Origin: an uncultured Ruminococcus sp.
GTDB taxonomy: Bacteria; Bacillota; Clostridia; Oscillospirales; Ruminococcaceae
DNA length: 59,395 bases
Direction of reading: 5' to 3'
Assembly (NCBI GenBank): GCA_910579955.1
Contig: CAJTWE010000015.1
Coordinates: 1 to 59,395 of the forward strand
Shown here: positions 25,563-33,538 of the stretch, in pieces
Position numbering within the stretch: position 1 is the first letter of the stretch
Layout: each line of letters starts with the position of its first letter
Notes under the pieces: model-generated
What the model saw: the letters and a program-made list of their open reading frames with translations, nothing else
Told to the model about the DNA's origin: nothing
The model's database searches: none
Program-made: the position numbers and the translations under genes

Positions 25563-26365
25563 GCTGCATTCTGCTCAATCAGCGGATAAATACCATCAGA
25601 TTTGAGCAATTCATAGATGAAAAGTCTGCCTTTCTGCGTCCAGTACATATGCGGTTCTGCTGCATGCTCAAATCCATCATCACCGTGATAAATATGTGTC
25701 TTAGTACTGGTATAGCCATAAGAAGCGTGTTTCTGATAGAGCAACCATGTTTTTCCCTGTTTGTACTGTACGCCCTTTTCGTGAAGATAATCATTCATCT
25801 TCTTGGCACTCCAGCCGTAATCCTTTGCGATCTTGCCAATAGAAATCAAATCCTTGCAATTAAGAACTACATCATAGTAAGAAGCTTTCGGCTGTAATTC
25901 TGCTATCTGCTGTTCTTGTATAGCTACGGTGGTAATAAGCTGTTGCTTCTCACGCTGCTCCTCAATCCATCGCTCTGCACGCTTAACGGGGTCATCTATC
26001 ATGTAGCTGTCTGGTACTCGTTGGACTATTTCACGAGCACGGAAATATGTATTCACAAGCTGCCGCTGAACCTCCCAAGCAAGATCGTCAGTAAAGGATT
26101 TGACTAGCATCAAATAGCCAGATTCGGTGATGAGAGTTAAACCTCGGTTTGGAATATCAAATCCTAATGTCCGTTTTTCGGACATTTGAACATTGAAGTA
26201 ATCTTCACCCTCTACAAAGCGTTCTTTATTGTCGTTAAACCGCTTTCTTGCGGTGCCATCCGGTCTTTCGTGAACTATGTCAATTTCCTTAAAGGTTACA
26301 ACACGTTTACCGTTGTATTCTTTAACCTCAAGATCAATGTTATTGATTTTAACTAATTCATTCAT
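25559..26365 (-). CDS. phage antirepressor (ORF6N + KilAC)
   Basis: 268 residues. The N-terminal ORF6N domain has EYNGKRVVTFKEIDIVHERP, NRGLTLITESGYLMLVKSF and WEVQRQLVNTYFRAR; the C-terminal KilAC domain has SIGKIAKDYGWSAKKMNDYL and WTQKGRLFIYELLKSDGI. It is expected to counter the CI repressor at induction. Second gene of the early operon, overlapping the Cro-like gene by 8 bases. Confidence 0.93.
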   Translation of the reverse strand: MNELVKINNIDLEVKEYNGKRVVTFKEIDIVHERPDGTARKRFNDNKERFVEGEDYFNVQMSEKRTLGFDIPNRGLTLITESGYLMLVKSFTDDLAWEVQRQLVNTYFRAREIVQRVPDSYMIDDPVKRAERWIEEQREKQQLITTVAIQEQQIAELQPKASYYDVVLNCKDLISIGKIAKDYGWSAKKMNDYLHEKGVQYKQGKTWLLYQKHASYGYTSTKTHIYHGDDGFEHAAEPHMYWTQKGRLFIYELLKSDGIYPLIEQNAA

Positions 26366-26558
26366 CTGTAAATTCTCCTCTCAAAATGTCATCTGTTGTA
26401 CAGTGCAAAATTTTAGCTAAACGCTTTACATTTTCTAAACTTGGATTGCGAACACCGTTTTCCCACTGTGAAACAGCGTTCGGTGTTACTTTAAGCTTCT
26501 CTGCGATGTCCTTCTGCGTTAAATTTTGTTCTTGTCTAATATCTCTAATTGAAATCAC
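26358..26558 (-). CDS. Cro-like XRE regulator
   Basis: 66 residues from a GTG at 26558 with GGAGTG at 8 bases; the upstream TTG at 26576 is less likely. Helix-turn-helix: NLTQKDIAEKLKVTPNAVSQ followed by WENGVRNPSLENVKRL. It heads the early operon and is driven by the perfect promoter at 26597-26625, which overlaps operators shared with the CI gene. Confidence 0.9.
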   Translation of the reverse strand: MISIRDIRQEQNLTQKDIAEKLKVTPNAVSQWENGVRNPSLENVKRLAKILHCTTDDILRGEFTDE

Positions 26559-26580
26559 TTTTATCACTCCTTTCAATTTC

Positions 26581-26697
26581 CTAACGTTATGTTAGAATTA
26601 TAACACGCATTTCGTTAGAAGTCAAGTGGTTTTATAACGTTTCGTTAGTTTATACAAAAAGTTAGGATTTTTCTTGACAATGCTAACATAACGTGAT
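26581..26697. promoter_or_regulatory. four-site lysogeny operator array
   Basis: Four 15-bp sites fit the consensus CTAACRWAACGTKAT: CTAACATAACGTTAG (complement of 26581-26595), CTAACGAAATGCGTG (complement of 26604-26618), CTAACGAAACGTTAT (complement of 26634-26648) and CTAACATAACGTGAT (26683-26697). Two lie in or beside each divergent promoter, as expected for a CI/Cro switch. Confidence 0.8.
26597..26625 (-). promoter_or_regulatory. early lytic promoter
   Basis: Minus strand TTGACT (26625-26620), 17-base spacer, TATAAT (26602-26597). An operator fills the spacer and another covers the start site, so repressor binding would block it. Confidence 0.85.
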
Positions 26698-26702
26698 ATT
26701 AT
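26674..26702 (+). promoter_or_regulatory. lysogeny promoter for the CI-like repressor
   Basis: TTGACA (26674-26679), 17-base spacer, TATTAT (26697-26702). The spacer is almost wholly an operator (26683-26697), implying negative autoregulation. Confidence 0.85.
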
Positions 26703-26724
26703 AAAACTACGGAGGTACTTAAAT

Positions 26725-27069
26725 ATGTTAGGAGAGAAATTAAAAGAGTTAAGAGCTAAACATGGATTAACACAAGCAACATTTGCAGAAATTTTTAATA
26801 TTTCCAGCGGCACCATAGCAATGTGGGAGACTGGTAAGAGAACGCCGGATATTGAAATGCTCAATCGAATTGCAGCCCATTTTGGAGTTACATTAGATTA
26901 TTTGGTTGGGAATGAAATTAAACAAAATAATTTTGAATCAGAAAATTATATAGAACAAGATGAAGACCTTATTATATTGAATCGCAATGCAAAGAAACTG
27001 TCTCCAGAAAAGAGAAAACAGCTTCTTGACATGGCAAAATTGATGTTTAAGGAGGAATTTAATGACTGA
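26725..27069 (+). CDS. CI-like XRE repressor
   Basis: 114 residues; GGAGGT at 8 bases before ATG. The helix-turn-helix lies in MLGEKLKELRAKHGLTQATF and AEIFNISSGTIAMWETGKRT, followed by the usual HFGVTLDYLVGNE. The C-terminal part is helical (RNAKKLSPEKRKQLLDMAKL), without a LexA-like peptidase. Its stop overlaps the ImmA-like peptidase gene by 8 bases, the common repressor-ImmA pair. Confidence 0.93.
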   Translation: MLGEKLKELRAKHGLTQATFAEIFNISSGTIAMWETGKRTPDIEMLNRIAAHFGVTLDYLVGNEIKQNNFESENYIEQDEDLIILNRNAKKLSPEKRKQLLDMAKLMFKEEFND

Positions 27070-27655
27070 TTGTCCTGATTACAAACGAGCTACAAACGCT
27101 GCATATAACGTTTTACAAAATTATGATGGTAAATTTCCTGAAATAGATATATTTAATATTCTTAAAATGTTTAATAATATAAAGCTATGTTCTTACTCAA
27201 GAGCTGCTGAAAAAATTGGCATTCCACACAATGAATTTGCCTATCAGTACGCTTCCAGTGAGCACGGATTTACAGCTGCAAAATATAGTAATAATAGATT
27301 TATTATTTATTATAATGATTGGAAAGATGAGACAACGGTCAAATTCACTTTTGCACATGAACTGGGGCATATCATTTTAAGACATACAGAGGATAATCAT
27401 GTATCAAAAAAAGAAGCGGATTGTTTTGCAAGAAATCTCCTTTGCCCAGTGCCAGTAAGTAATGGATTTAACTTAGAAACTATATCTGATTATGCTAAGT
27501 GTTTTCGTGTTTCCGAACCAATGGCAGCAGCTTGCATAGGAAACAGAAAATCCGATGAATACTATATAACAACACATAATTATAATTTAATAGATGAAAA
27601 AGTGTATTGTTATATGGCTAACTGTACACCAATGGAATTATATGGATATGTATAA
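27062..27655 (+). CDS. immA: ImmA/IrrE-type metallopeptidase
   Basis: 197 residues with the zinc site FAHELGHIILRH (HExxH near residue 100) and a downstream KKEADCFARNLLCP for the third ligand. Such peptidases cleave the adjacent XRE repressor in response to DNA damage and other cues. Translationally coupled to the repressor by an 8-base overlap. Confidence 0.93.
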   Translation: MTDCPDYKRATNAAYNVLQNYDGKFPEIDIFNILKMFNNIKLCSYSRAAEKIGIPHNEFAYQYASSEHGFTAAKYSNNRFIIYYNDWKDETTVKFTFAHELGHIILRHTEDNHVSKKEADCFARNLLCPVPVSNGFNLETISDYAKCFRVSEPMAAACIGNRKSDEYYITTHNYNLIDEKVYCYMANCTPMELYGYV

Positions 27656-27776
27656 GTTGGAAGGGGATAAAAAATGGACTTAGAAAAGCACAATTGGTCA
27701 CTATGCTTTGCGATAAAGTGAAAAGTAAATAAAAAAAGCCCACACCATATGGTATGAGCAAAGGGGATGGTATAAG

Positions 27777-28253
27777 TTGGGCAATTGGACTATTGCAGAT
27801 ACAATTTCAGGAATGATAAGCACGTTTTTTGGATTTATTGGAATTATAATTAGTTTTGTTACTATGAAAAAAACTTCCAGTATTGAGAAAAAGCTAAAAG
27901 TTCAGAAGAATATTCGAGCTTTTAATGTTCAATATGGAACGTTAATTAATCAGATCAATTTAATACTTGAACAACTATCTCAAAATGATTTGAATAGTAC
28001 ATTGTTATCTGGTGCTCTTGACATAATATCGAGAGTAAAGCAACTTGCTGTTGGTGGTGAATGGGATAATGCAGATATTGATCTCATTAATAATTATTAT
28101 CATAAATTATATGATAATTTTGAAAATTATAAATTGATATTTTCTGATAAATCTGATAATTCACGTTTTAATCTCGGTAGCAATATGGAAAAAGCATTGA
28201 TTGATGTTAAAAATATATTAGATAAGGTGGCAAATTATAATGATATCAGATAG
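27777..28253 (+). CDS. membrane-anchored protein of unknown function (lysogeny-module cargo)
   Basis: 158 residues from a TTG at 27777 with a loosely placed AGGGG. One N-terminal membrane segment (GMISTFFGFIGIIISFVTM) is followed by a soluble helical domain (KLKVQKNIRAFNVQYGTLIN, QINLILEQL). It sits between the repressor-ImmA pair and the integrase, where prophages often carry lysogenic-conversion genes. It overlaps the next gene by 14 bases, so the two act together. I do not recognise the family. Confidence 0.6.
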   Translation: MGNWTIADTISGMISTFFGFIGIIISFVTMKKTSSIEKKLKVQKNIRAFNVQYGTLINQINLILEQLSQNDLNSTLLSGALDIISRVKQLAVGGEWDNADIDLINNYYHKLYDNFENYKLIFSDKSDNSRFNLGSNMEKALIDVKNILDKVANYNDIR

Positions 28254-28686
28254 AATTGAAAGTTATCTTAACAGAATAAATACAAAAACAAAAAATCATA
28301 AGTTAATGTGGAGGCCTATTTTAGAATATCTAAACTATTATAATGATAACACAAATCTTACCACCAATATTTCATTAATAAAAGATGCTGTTTATAGTGA
28401 GCTCCATGAAGACAAATCATTCTTTATAAGAAATGACGATACATATTTAGTTTTGATTGATTATGAACATGCTTCTGGCAGAGATGATTCAGAACCCAAA
28501 GTTAGTGTATGTGAGTTATGGGGTATATTCCATAAAAATGCAGATGTATATAAGATTCCACCATATATAGAAGGTGGAATAAAAGAACTACAGAAAAGTA
28601 TTATTGAATATTGGGAATTTAAAAAAGGAGATTATGCTTTTGCCTCTTCGGAATTATTTGAATTTTTGGAAAAATTCAGCCACTAA
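28240..28686 (+). CDS. unknown protein, partner of the preceding membrane protein
   Basis: 148 residues (MISDRIESYLNRINTKTKNH). Mixed helix and strand, with a region YLVLIDYEHASGRDDSEPK that may be a beta core and an acidic-aromatic C-terminus. Overlap of 14 bases with the upstream gene argues for coupled translation. No recognisable motif. A role in superinfection exclusion or defence is only a guess from location. Confidence 0.6.
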   Translation: MISDRIESYLNRINTKTKNHKLMWRPILEYLNYYNDNTNLTTNISLIKDAVYSELHEDKSFFIRNDDTYLVLIDYEHASGRDDSEPKVSVCELWGIFHKNADVYKIPPYIEGGIKELQKSIIEYWEFKKGDYAFASSELFEFLEKFSH

Positions 28687-29026
28687 AAGAAAAGGTTTCA
28701 ATCCATTTTCCATAAGAAAAGCGTTTTCTTAAGTTAGAACGAATTTCTACTAATAAAGAACTAACAGCTTGTTCTGCTGGCTGTAAAGCTTGTTTTAATT
28801 CATATCGCAATACTACTTTATCTATAGAATTATTTTGCTTAAGAAAAAGTTGTGGAACAGTATTTGTTTCCAGTAGTATAACCTCAACATTTGAATTTGG
28901 AATTATAGATATATATTTAATAAAGCCTGAATCCATGAGATGTGATTCCCATTTCATTATATTTGATATTGTTTTGTCTTCAATGTATTTAATCATTTGA
29001 ATTGTATTATTTTCTAATTGGCTCAT
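28676..29026 (-). CDS. unknown protein, convergent with the cargo pair
   Basis: 116 residues from ATG 29026, which follows GAGGAGG by 7 bases. It begins MSQLENNTIQMIKYIEDKTI and has a strand-rich middle (YISIIPNSNVEVILLETNTV). Its end overlaps the end of the plus-strand gene by 11 bases, so the two transcripts are antisense at their tails. Lone minus-strand gene in the lysogeny module; function unknown. Confidence 0.55.
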   Translation of the reverse strand: MSQLENNTIQMIKYIEDKTISNIMKWESHLMDSGFIKYISIIPNSNVEVILLETNTVPQLFLKQNNSIDKVVLRYELKQALQPAEQAVSSLLVEIRSNLRKRFSYGKWIETFSFSG

Positions 29027-29126
29027 ATTAAGTCCTCCTCTACTTCGCATATTATATTAAGCATATTATATTCATTTTTATATTATACCATATTTTTATA
29101 AAAAAAACAATTTTATATGATAAAAC

Positions 29127-29214
29127 TCCACATATGTGTGGTGAGGTATTGTGTTCTCGTGGGCACAGCATCTTGGCGTGTTTTCCTCACGCAAGTGTGA
29201 TTGGGTTTAATACC
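29127..29214. other. string of hairpins upstream of the integrase
   Basis: Within 90 bases: CCACA-TATG-TGTGG (29127-29140), TGTG-ttctcgtggg-CACA (29149-29166), GCGTG-ttttcct-CACGC (29175-29191) and GGGT-ttaat-ACCC (29202-29214). No reading frame fits. A structured leader or a small RNA is possible on either strand. Confidence 0.45.
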
Positions 29215-29221
29215 CTTTAAA

Positions 29222-29263
29222 ACAAAAAAAGGCCGCCCCACTGTTCGCAGCAGTGAGACGGTC
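29222..29263 (-). terminator. minus-strand intrinsic terminator before the integrase
   Basis: AGACCG...CACTG pairs with CAGTG...CGGCCT (one wobble, small internal loop), followed by seven T on the minus strand (29228-29222). It would stop transcription coming leftward from the integrase side. Confidence 0.6.
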
Positions 29264-29345
29264 TATGGAATATGCTATTTTAAGAATTTAACACATTTTT
29301 ATTATAGTATATTCTTCCTAAAATGTCAAGGAGGAATTAAAAAAA

Positions 29346-30797
29346 ATGAAAAAAGCAGCAGCATATGCCCGTTACAGTACGGAGCATCAGACATCAAGCA
29401 GTATTGAGTACCAGATGAGGAAAATCGAAGAATATTGTAGTAGTCATGGTATTACCATTACAGCAAGTTACGCAGATGAAGCTTATAGCGGTACTAACGT
29501 TGACCGTCCAGCATTTCAAGCTCTATGTGAAGCCGCTAAGCAGCATAAATTTGATGCTGTAGTTATCTATGATATTTCACGTGGCAGCCGTGATGTTTCC
29601 GACTGGTTCGGGTTCAGAAAACAAATGGCAGTTTTAGGCATTCAGGTCATTTCTGTAGAAGATAAGATCGGTGATATTCTCAATCCAGCTGATTATCTTA
29701 CAGAGCTGATCACTGTTGGACTTGGACAGCATCATGTTCTTACAAGCCGTCAGAAGTCTATGGACAGTATTGCAACAAAAGCAAAAACAGGACAATTTTT
29801 AGGCGGTACACCGAATTTCGGCTATGAGATAGTAAACGGACAATATGTCATTGTTCCAGAAGAAGCTCGTATTGTTAATCAGATTTTTACAATGTACGCC
29901 AATGGCAGCAGTTATGAGAAAATTTTATCTGCTATAGGGCAAGTGCGTGGCAGACGTGGAAAAGTAATAGGAAAGAATAGTTTGTATTATATCCTGAAAA
30001 ATGAGCGTTACGTTGGCGTGTATAGCTGGTGCAAACATCATGTAAAAGTCATGGGTAAATACACTGGGAAATTACCAAATGAAAACGCTGTTCGTATAGA
30101 AGATTCGATTCCGCCAATTGTTGATAAAGATACATGGGAAAGGGTGCAAGAAAGAATGAGTGAAAGAAAACATAGTGCTTGCAATAAAGCTAAAAGAACT
30201 TATTTGTTGTCCGGTTTAATTGAGTGCACACAGTGCGGTGCAAATTATGTAGGACATACTTCAACTAATAAAAGAGGCTATTCCACAAGATACTACTGCT
30301 GTGGAAATAAATATAGGAATAGAACCTGCTCTTGCAAAAATTTAAATGCGGACGAAGTAGAAGCTTTTGTTGTTCAAAATTTAAAAGCGTATTTGCTTGG
30401 ATTGGATTTTCATGCCATGGCACAAAAAATTGCTGACACCATCAACGGGGCATCAGCAGATTTAAAAGCAGAACGTATAGAACTTGCAGACATAATCAAA
30501 CAACTTGATAATGGCACAAAGGCAATTTTAAAAGGCATTGACTATCCAGAACTGCAAACTGAAATGTTCAAGCTGCGTGTTCGCAAATCAGAACTGGAAG
30601 ATATAATTGCTAAAGGAGAAGAAAAGAAAACTGTAAGTGCAGATAAATTGGAAGCACTCTTTCACCAAATGCTTGAAGATTGGGATAGCGATTTAAAAGG
30701 CATTTGTCAAAAAATGATAAAAATATACGCCCATGCTGATGGTTCTTTCGACCTCAACATAGGCGTACATATAGCTGCCAAAGAACGCTTATTTTGA
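29346..30797 (+). CDS. int: large serine recombinase (prophage integrase)
   Basis: 483 residues, AGGAGG upstream. The catalytic domain starts AAAYARYSTEHQTSSSIEYQ with nucleophile S11, followed by the recombinase domain (FLGGTPNFGYEI) and a zinc ribbon (CTQCGANYVGH ... YYCCGNKYRNRTCSCKN). A coiled-coil C-terminus follows. As last gene before a gene-poor boundary, it is the likely integrase of the prophage in 1-30.8 kb. The att sites cannot be fixed because the other prophage end lies outside the window. Confidence 0.93.
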   Translation: MKKAAAYARYSTEHQTSSSIEYQMRKIEEYCSSHGITITASYADEAYSGTNVDRPAFQALCEAAKQHKFDAVVIYDISRGSRDVSDWFGFRKQMAVLGIQVISVEDKIGDILNPADYLTELITVGLGQHHVLTSRQKSMDSIATKAKTGQFLGGTPNFGYEIVNGQYVIVPEEARIVNQIFTMYANGSSYEKILSAIGQVRGRRGKVIGKNSLYYILKNERYVGVYSWCKHHVKVMGKYTGKLPNENAVRIEDSIPPIVDKDTWERVQERMSERKHSACNKAKRTYLLSGLIECTQCGANYVGHTSTNKRGYSTRYYCCGNKYRNRTCSCKNLNADEVEAFVVQNLKAYLLGLDFHAMAQKIADTINGASADLKAERIELADIIKQLDNGTKAILKGIDYPELQTEMFKLRVRKSELEDIIAKGEEKKTVSADKLEALFHQMLEDWDSDLKGICQKMIKIYAHADGSFDLNIGVHIAAKERLF

Positions 30798-31462
30798 TAC
30801 AATTCGAGGTGCGTTTTCTTTTGCATTTCACGTTTTCTTTTGGTATGCCCGATGCCATACCTTCCCATTTTATATTTCTATTTGCTCCATCATACAAATA
30901 TGATGACAAGTAATCAAACAAATGCTACAATGAACCTTTAAAATACGAAAAGTTCATTTAAATACATTATTTTTTATTATTTTTGTAGAACAAATAGGAA
31001 AATGAGAATTCGCATCTAAAGTTTATTACATGATTTGGATCTATGGATTCCCCTTTATTTGCCATATCATTTGTCAGCGCAATTTCTATTATAACACAAA
31101 ATCCTCGTTTCGAATCAAACGAAATTAAAATTGTCCATGGCATTGGGTAGCTTTAGTGAAAATATTGAAAATGAACACACCGGTATGGATTTGGACGCAG
31201 CAACTGAGATGTTTCTAACAGTGTAACGAAATAGAATTATAAGGTTTTCTTTCCTCGAATAAGAAAAATGTGACCAACACACCCTATATAATTTCATCGT
31301 CAAGATAAAGTGTAAATACACAGTCATCTAGAGCTGAAAACCACAACTGGATTTCTAACTGTTGAAATTTATAGAGTGAATGCACAGTATATCGAACATC
31401 AATGTCGCTTTTGTGTTTGCGGAAACATATCAATCCCTTTAATCCCATACAGTTGTATTGGA
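30798..31462. other. gene-poor boundary between prophage and conflict island
   Basis: About 665 AT-rich bases with no intact gene. The prophage attachment site is expected close to the integrase end. I see a TTTCG-aatcaaa-CGAAA inverted repeat near 31109-31125 and a decayed antitoxin-like frame, otherwise nothing. Confidence 0.6.
31137..31260 (+). pseudogene. remnant resembling a RelB/DinJ antitoxin
   Basis: A short frame from ATG 31137 reads through TGMDLDAATEMFLTV, then a stop, and continues in a shifted frame as RNRIIRFSF. This resembles the C-terminal RelB/DinJ pattern G-x-D-x-x-TA-x-x-x-F-L ... R-x-x-R-IPF-x-I. The N-terminal half appears deleted. Tentative. Confidence 0.3.
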
Positions 31463-32263
31463 CTATGGTAATTTTGTAGCAAATTTAAAAAATGTTGGCA
31501 TTGGTTTTCTTGGCATTTTCATCGGCCATATTATTCGAGGAGGCATTAAACCATCCGGAAACTTAAAATCATCCTTTAGCAAATCAGAAGACGGAACAGA
31601 AATACTAATATTACTAATATCGCCAATATTTAGTATAAGCGAATCTGAGAGTGAATCGGGATTAGTATCTTCTTCAATTTTTCCTGGAAAGGTTAATCGG
31701 GCAAAGTCTGTAACATCTTTTAATGTTTCTGGATTAAATTTACCCATTGCCAAATCCAGTACAATTCGAAATTCATTTTGATATGAATATGAGGAAGCTT
31801 TGCAAAATTCATCATATGGTTGTTCCACAGAAAAGTTGACATCATATTCTACTCGCTGAAATGAAGTCCAAAAATCATTCCTAAAGCGATCCAACATAGC
31901 ATAACAAATCCTATGAAGGAACTCTCCCGTGTTGTGAATTATTACCGCGGTATCACCAAACTCAAATATTCTGTTATCGGGCTTAACAAGCCCACCAGTT
32001 TCTTCATCAAATTCTAACGCATACAAGCAATAGATTTTCTCTCTATAAGTCAGCATATCAATCAAACCAAGCTGATTGCCAAATGAATAATTTATACCTT
32101 CCAATACATCTCCACGAAACTCATTTTGAGAATCCAATGATCTCCTTGAAATATCTCCAAAACAAGCGATAGCTCGCATGAACACTTCACCATTTATAAG
32201 TTTATCTGCCCATTTTTTATCAATAAACTTTACTAAATAATATGTTTTTTCAACGCTTGTCAT
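31463..32263 (-). CDS. unknown protein of the conflict island
   Basis: 266 residues; GAGGAG upstream of ATG 32263. It begins EKTYYLVKFIDKKWADKLI and has GEVFMRAIACFGDISRR, NEFRGDVLEG and IYCLYALEFDEETGG. The N-terminal region resembles uncharacterised proteins found near defence genes, but I cannot name a family. No membrane segment or catalytic motif is obvious. Last gene of the minus-strand cluster running from the TIR gene. Confidence 0.6.
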   Translation of the reverse strand: MTSVEKTYYLVKFIDKKWADKLINGEVFMRAIACFGDISRRSLDSQNEFRGDVLEGINYSFGNQLGLIDMLTYREKIYCLYALEFDEETGGLVKPDNRIFEFGDTAVIIHNTGEFLHRICYAMLDRFRNDFWTSFQRVEYDVNFSVEQPYDEFCKASSYSYQNEFRIVLDLAMGKFNPETLKDVTDFARLTFPGKIEEDTNPDSLSDSLILNIGDISNISISVPSSDLLKDDFKFPDGLMPPRIIWPMKMPRKPMPTFFKFATKLP

Positions 32264-32343
32264 TTATATCTCCTCAATTCTAAGTCCAGATAGTGCAATC
32301 AATATTTATGTTTGCAGGATTTTTACAAACCAGGCATATTATT

Positions 32344-33390
32344 CTATCCATACAAAGATTTCAAATGATCAATCGACATCTTTATTCCATTAGTTTCAAT
32401 GAACCCACTATTAAACATTAACAAAACATCCCTATTCTTCTCGTCGAACCATATACCTTCATCTCGATTTACTATATATCTGATATTTTCCATTATTTCA
32501 TCTTCGGTTAATAATCTTACGCCTTGACATCTAAGAAATTTTTCTTTTTCGCTTATATTTTCACCCATGTCACATAATCGCTTAAGTTTTTCAATATCCT
32601 GACAGATCATATACTCATTCCAAATGTCATATCGTTGCTTAGAATGAATAACATATAAAAGAGTATTTTTATAATAATCTTCGAATGCAATTTCTGTGTT
32701 CATAGACTTTATTATTTCTTTAACATCTGTATCTTCATTTTTATTCCAATACGTAAACCAGTCGAGCACAAAATCACTGAGTAGTGGATCTGAATCATAT
32801 TTCATATGTTTACGAAACGGTAATAGATATTCCATATCCATCGGATGAAAACGCTCAATTGACTCAACAATTGATTTACCAATGGCAATGCCCAACCATC
32901 TCTGATGCGGCTCTGCTTTTGCAGATTCTGATAGAGGTTTTCCAAGAAAAATGCGCTTTTCTTCGTCCATGATAGCTATTCCAACAGAGATTGTCCCCCT
33001 CAAAGGAATGCCTCTCTTCAATGCTTCACAAAAAACAATACCACACTTTTCCAAAAAGCCACCAATAAGTGGATTATGAAAGGAATCTATTTCTATCCAG
33101 AGTAAAAAAGTATCACTAAAAAAAGCATGACTTAAATCATAGTTGATAATATGATATGGAATGTCAAAACCAGCCAAATCAGCCATTACATCATTTAAAT
33201 CACCAAGCAATTCTCTTTTCCCAAAAAAAGGATTGCGGATAGCAATGGGCGTATGACTATCATTACATAATTCAATCATATCTGAATAATAATTATAAAC
33301 CTTGTGATATTCGCCCGTATTTAATAATCGTGATGTACCCAATATATCAAAAAAGGCTATTAGTATTTGTTTTTCTCTAGCTCTATCCAT
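32344..33390 (-). CDS. class III nucleotidyl-cyclase-like protein (Pycsar cyclase-like)
   Basis: 348 residues. The N-terminal half follows the class III cyclase layout: ILIAFFDILGTSRLL with metal-binding D15, then FFSDTFLLW with D93, IPLRGTISVGIAIMD at 128-142 and FLGKPLSESAKAEPHQRW at 148-165. Pycsar cyclases share this FDILG / SD / RGxIxxG / G-x-x-x-x-x-A order. A C-terminal helical part (200-348) is of unknown role. Activity and the nucleotide made are not predictable by eye. It stands in a cluster with a TIR protein, a typical Pycsar effector class. Confidence 0.6.
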   Translation of the reverse strand: MDRAREKQILIAFFDILGTSRLLNTGEYHKVYNYYSDMIELCNDSHTPIAIRNPFFGKRELLGDLNDVMADLAGFDIPYHIINYDLSHAFFSDTFLLWIEIDSFHNPLIGGFLEKCGIVFCEALKRGIPLRGTISVGIAIMDEEKRIFLGKPLSESAKAEPHQRWLGIAIGKSIVESIERFHPMDMEYLLPFRKHMKYDSDPLLSDFVLDWFTYWNKNEDTDVKEIIKSMNTEIAFEDYYKNTLLYVIHSKQRYDIWNEYMICQDIEKLKRLCDMGENISEKEKFLRCQGVRLLTEDEIMENIRYIVNRDEGIWFDEKNRDVLLMFNSGFIETNGIKMSIDHLKSLYG

Positions 33391-33538
33391 TGATCATGCT
33401 CCTATATCTATAAATACTAAATTACTATATTCAGTATTGCTCCCTTCATTTTTACATTTTAATTCATAGAGGTGCAAAAATTTGCGATTTTCGTCGCATA
33501 GTACAGCCATATATATAGCGTACCGCCAAAAGTAGACA

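Noticed and set aside
27674..27721. 15-codon frame after the ImmA-like gene (MDLEKHNWSLCFAIK)
   Set aside because: A start with a purine-rich site exists, but it is too short to support as a gene and overlaps a partly repeated GTATAAGTTGG segment.
31115..31327. 70-codon minus-strand frame in the gap after the integrase
   Set aside because: No ribosome binding site and no sensible protein pattern; it lies antisense to the antitoxin-like remnant.
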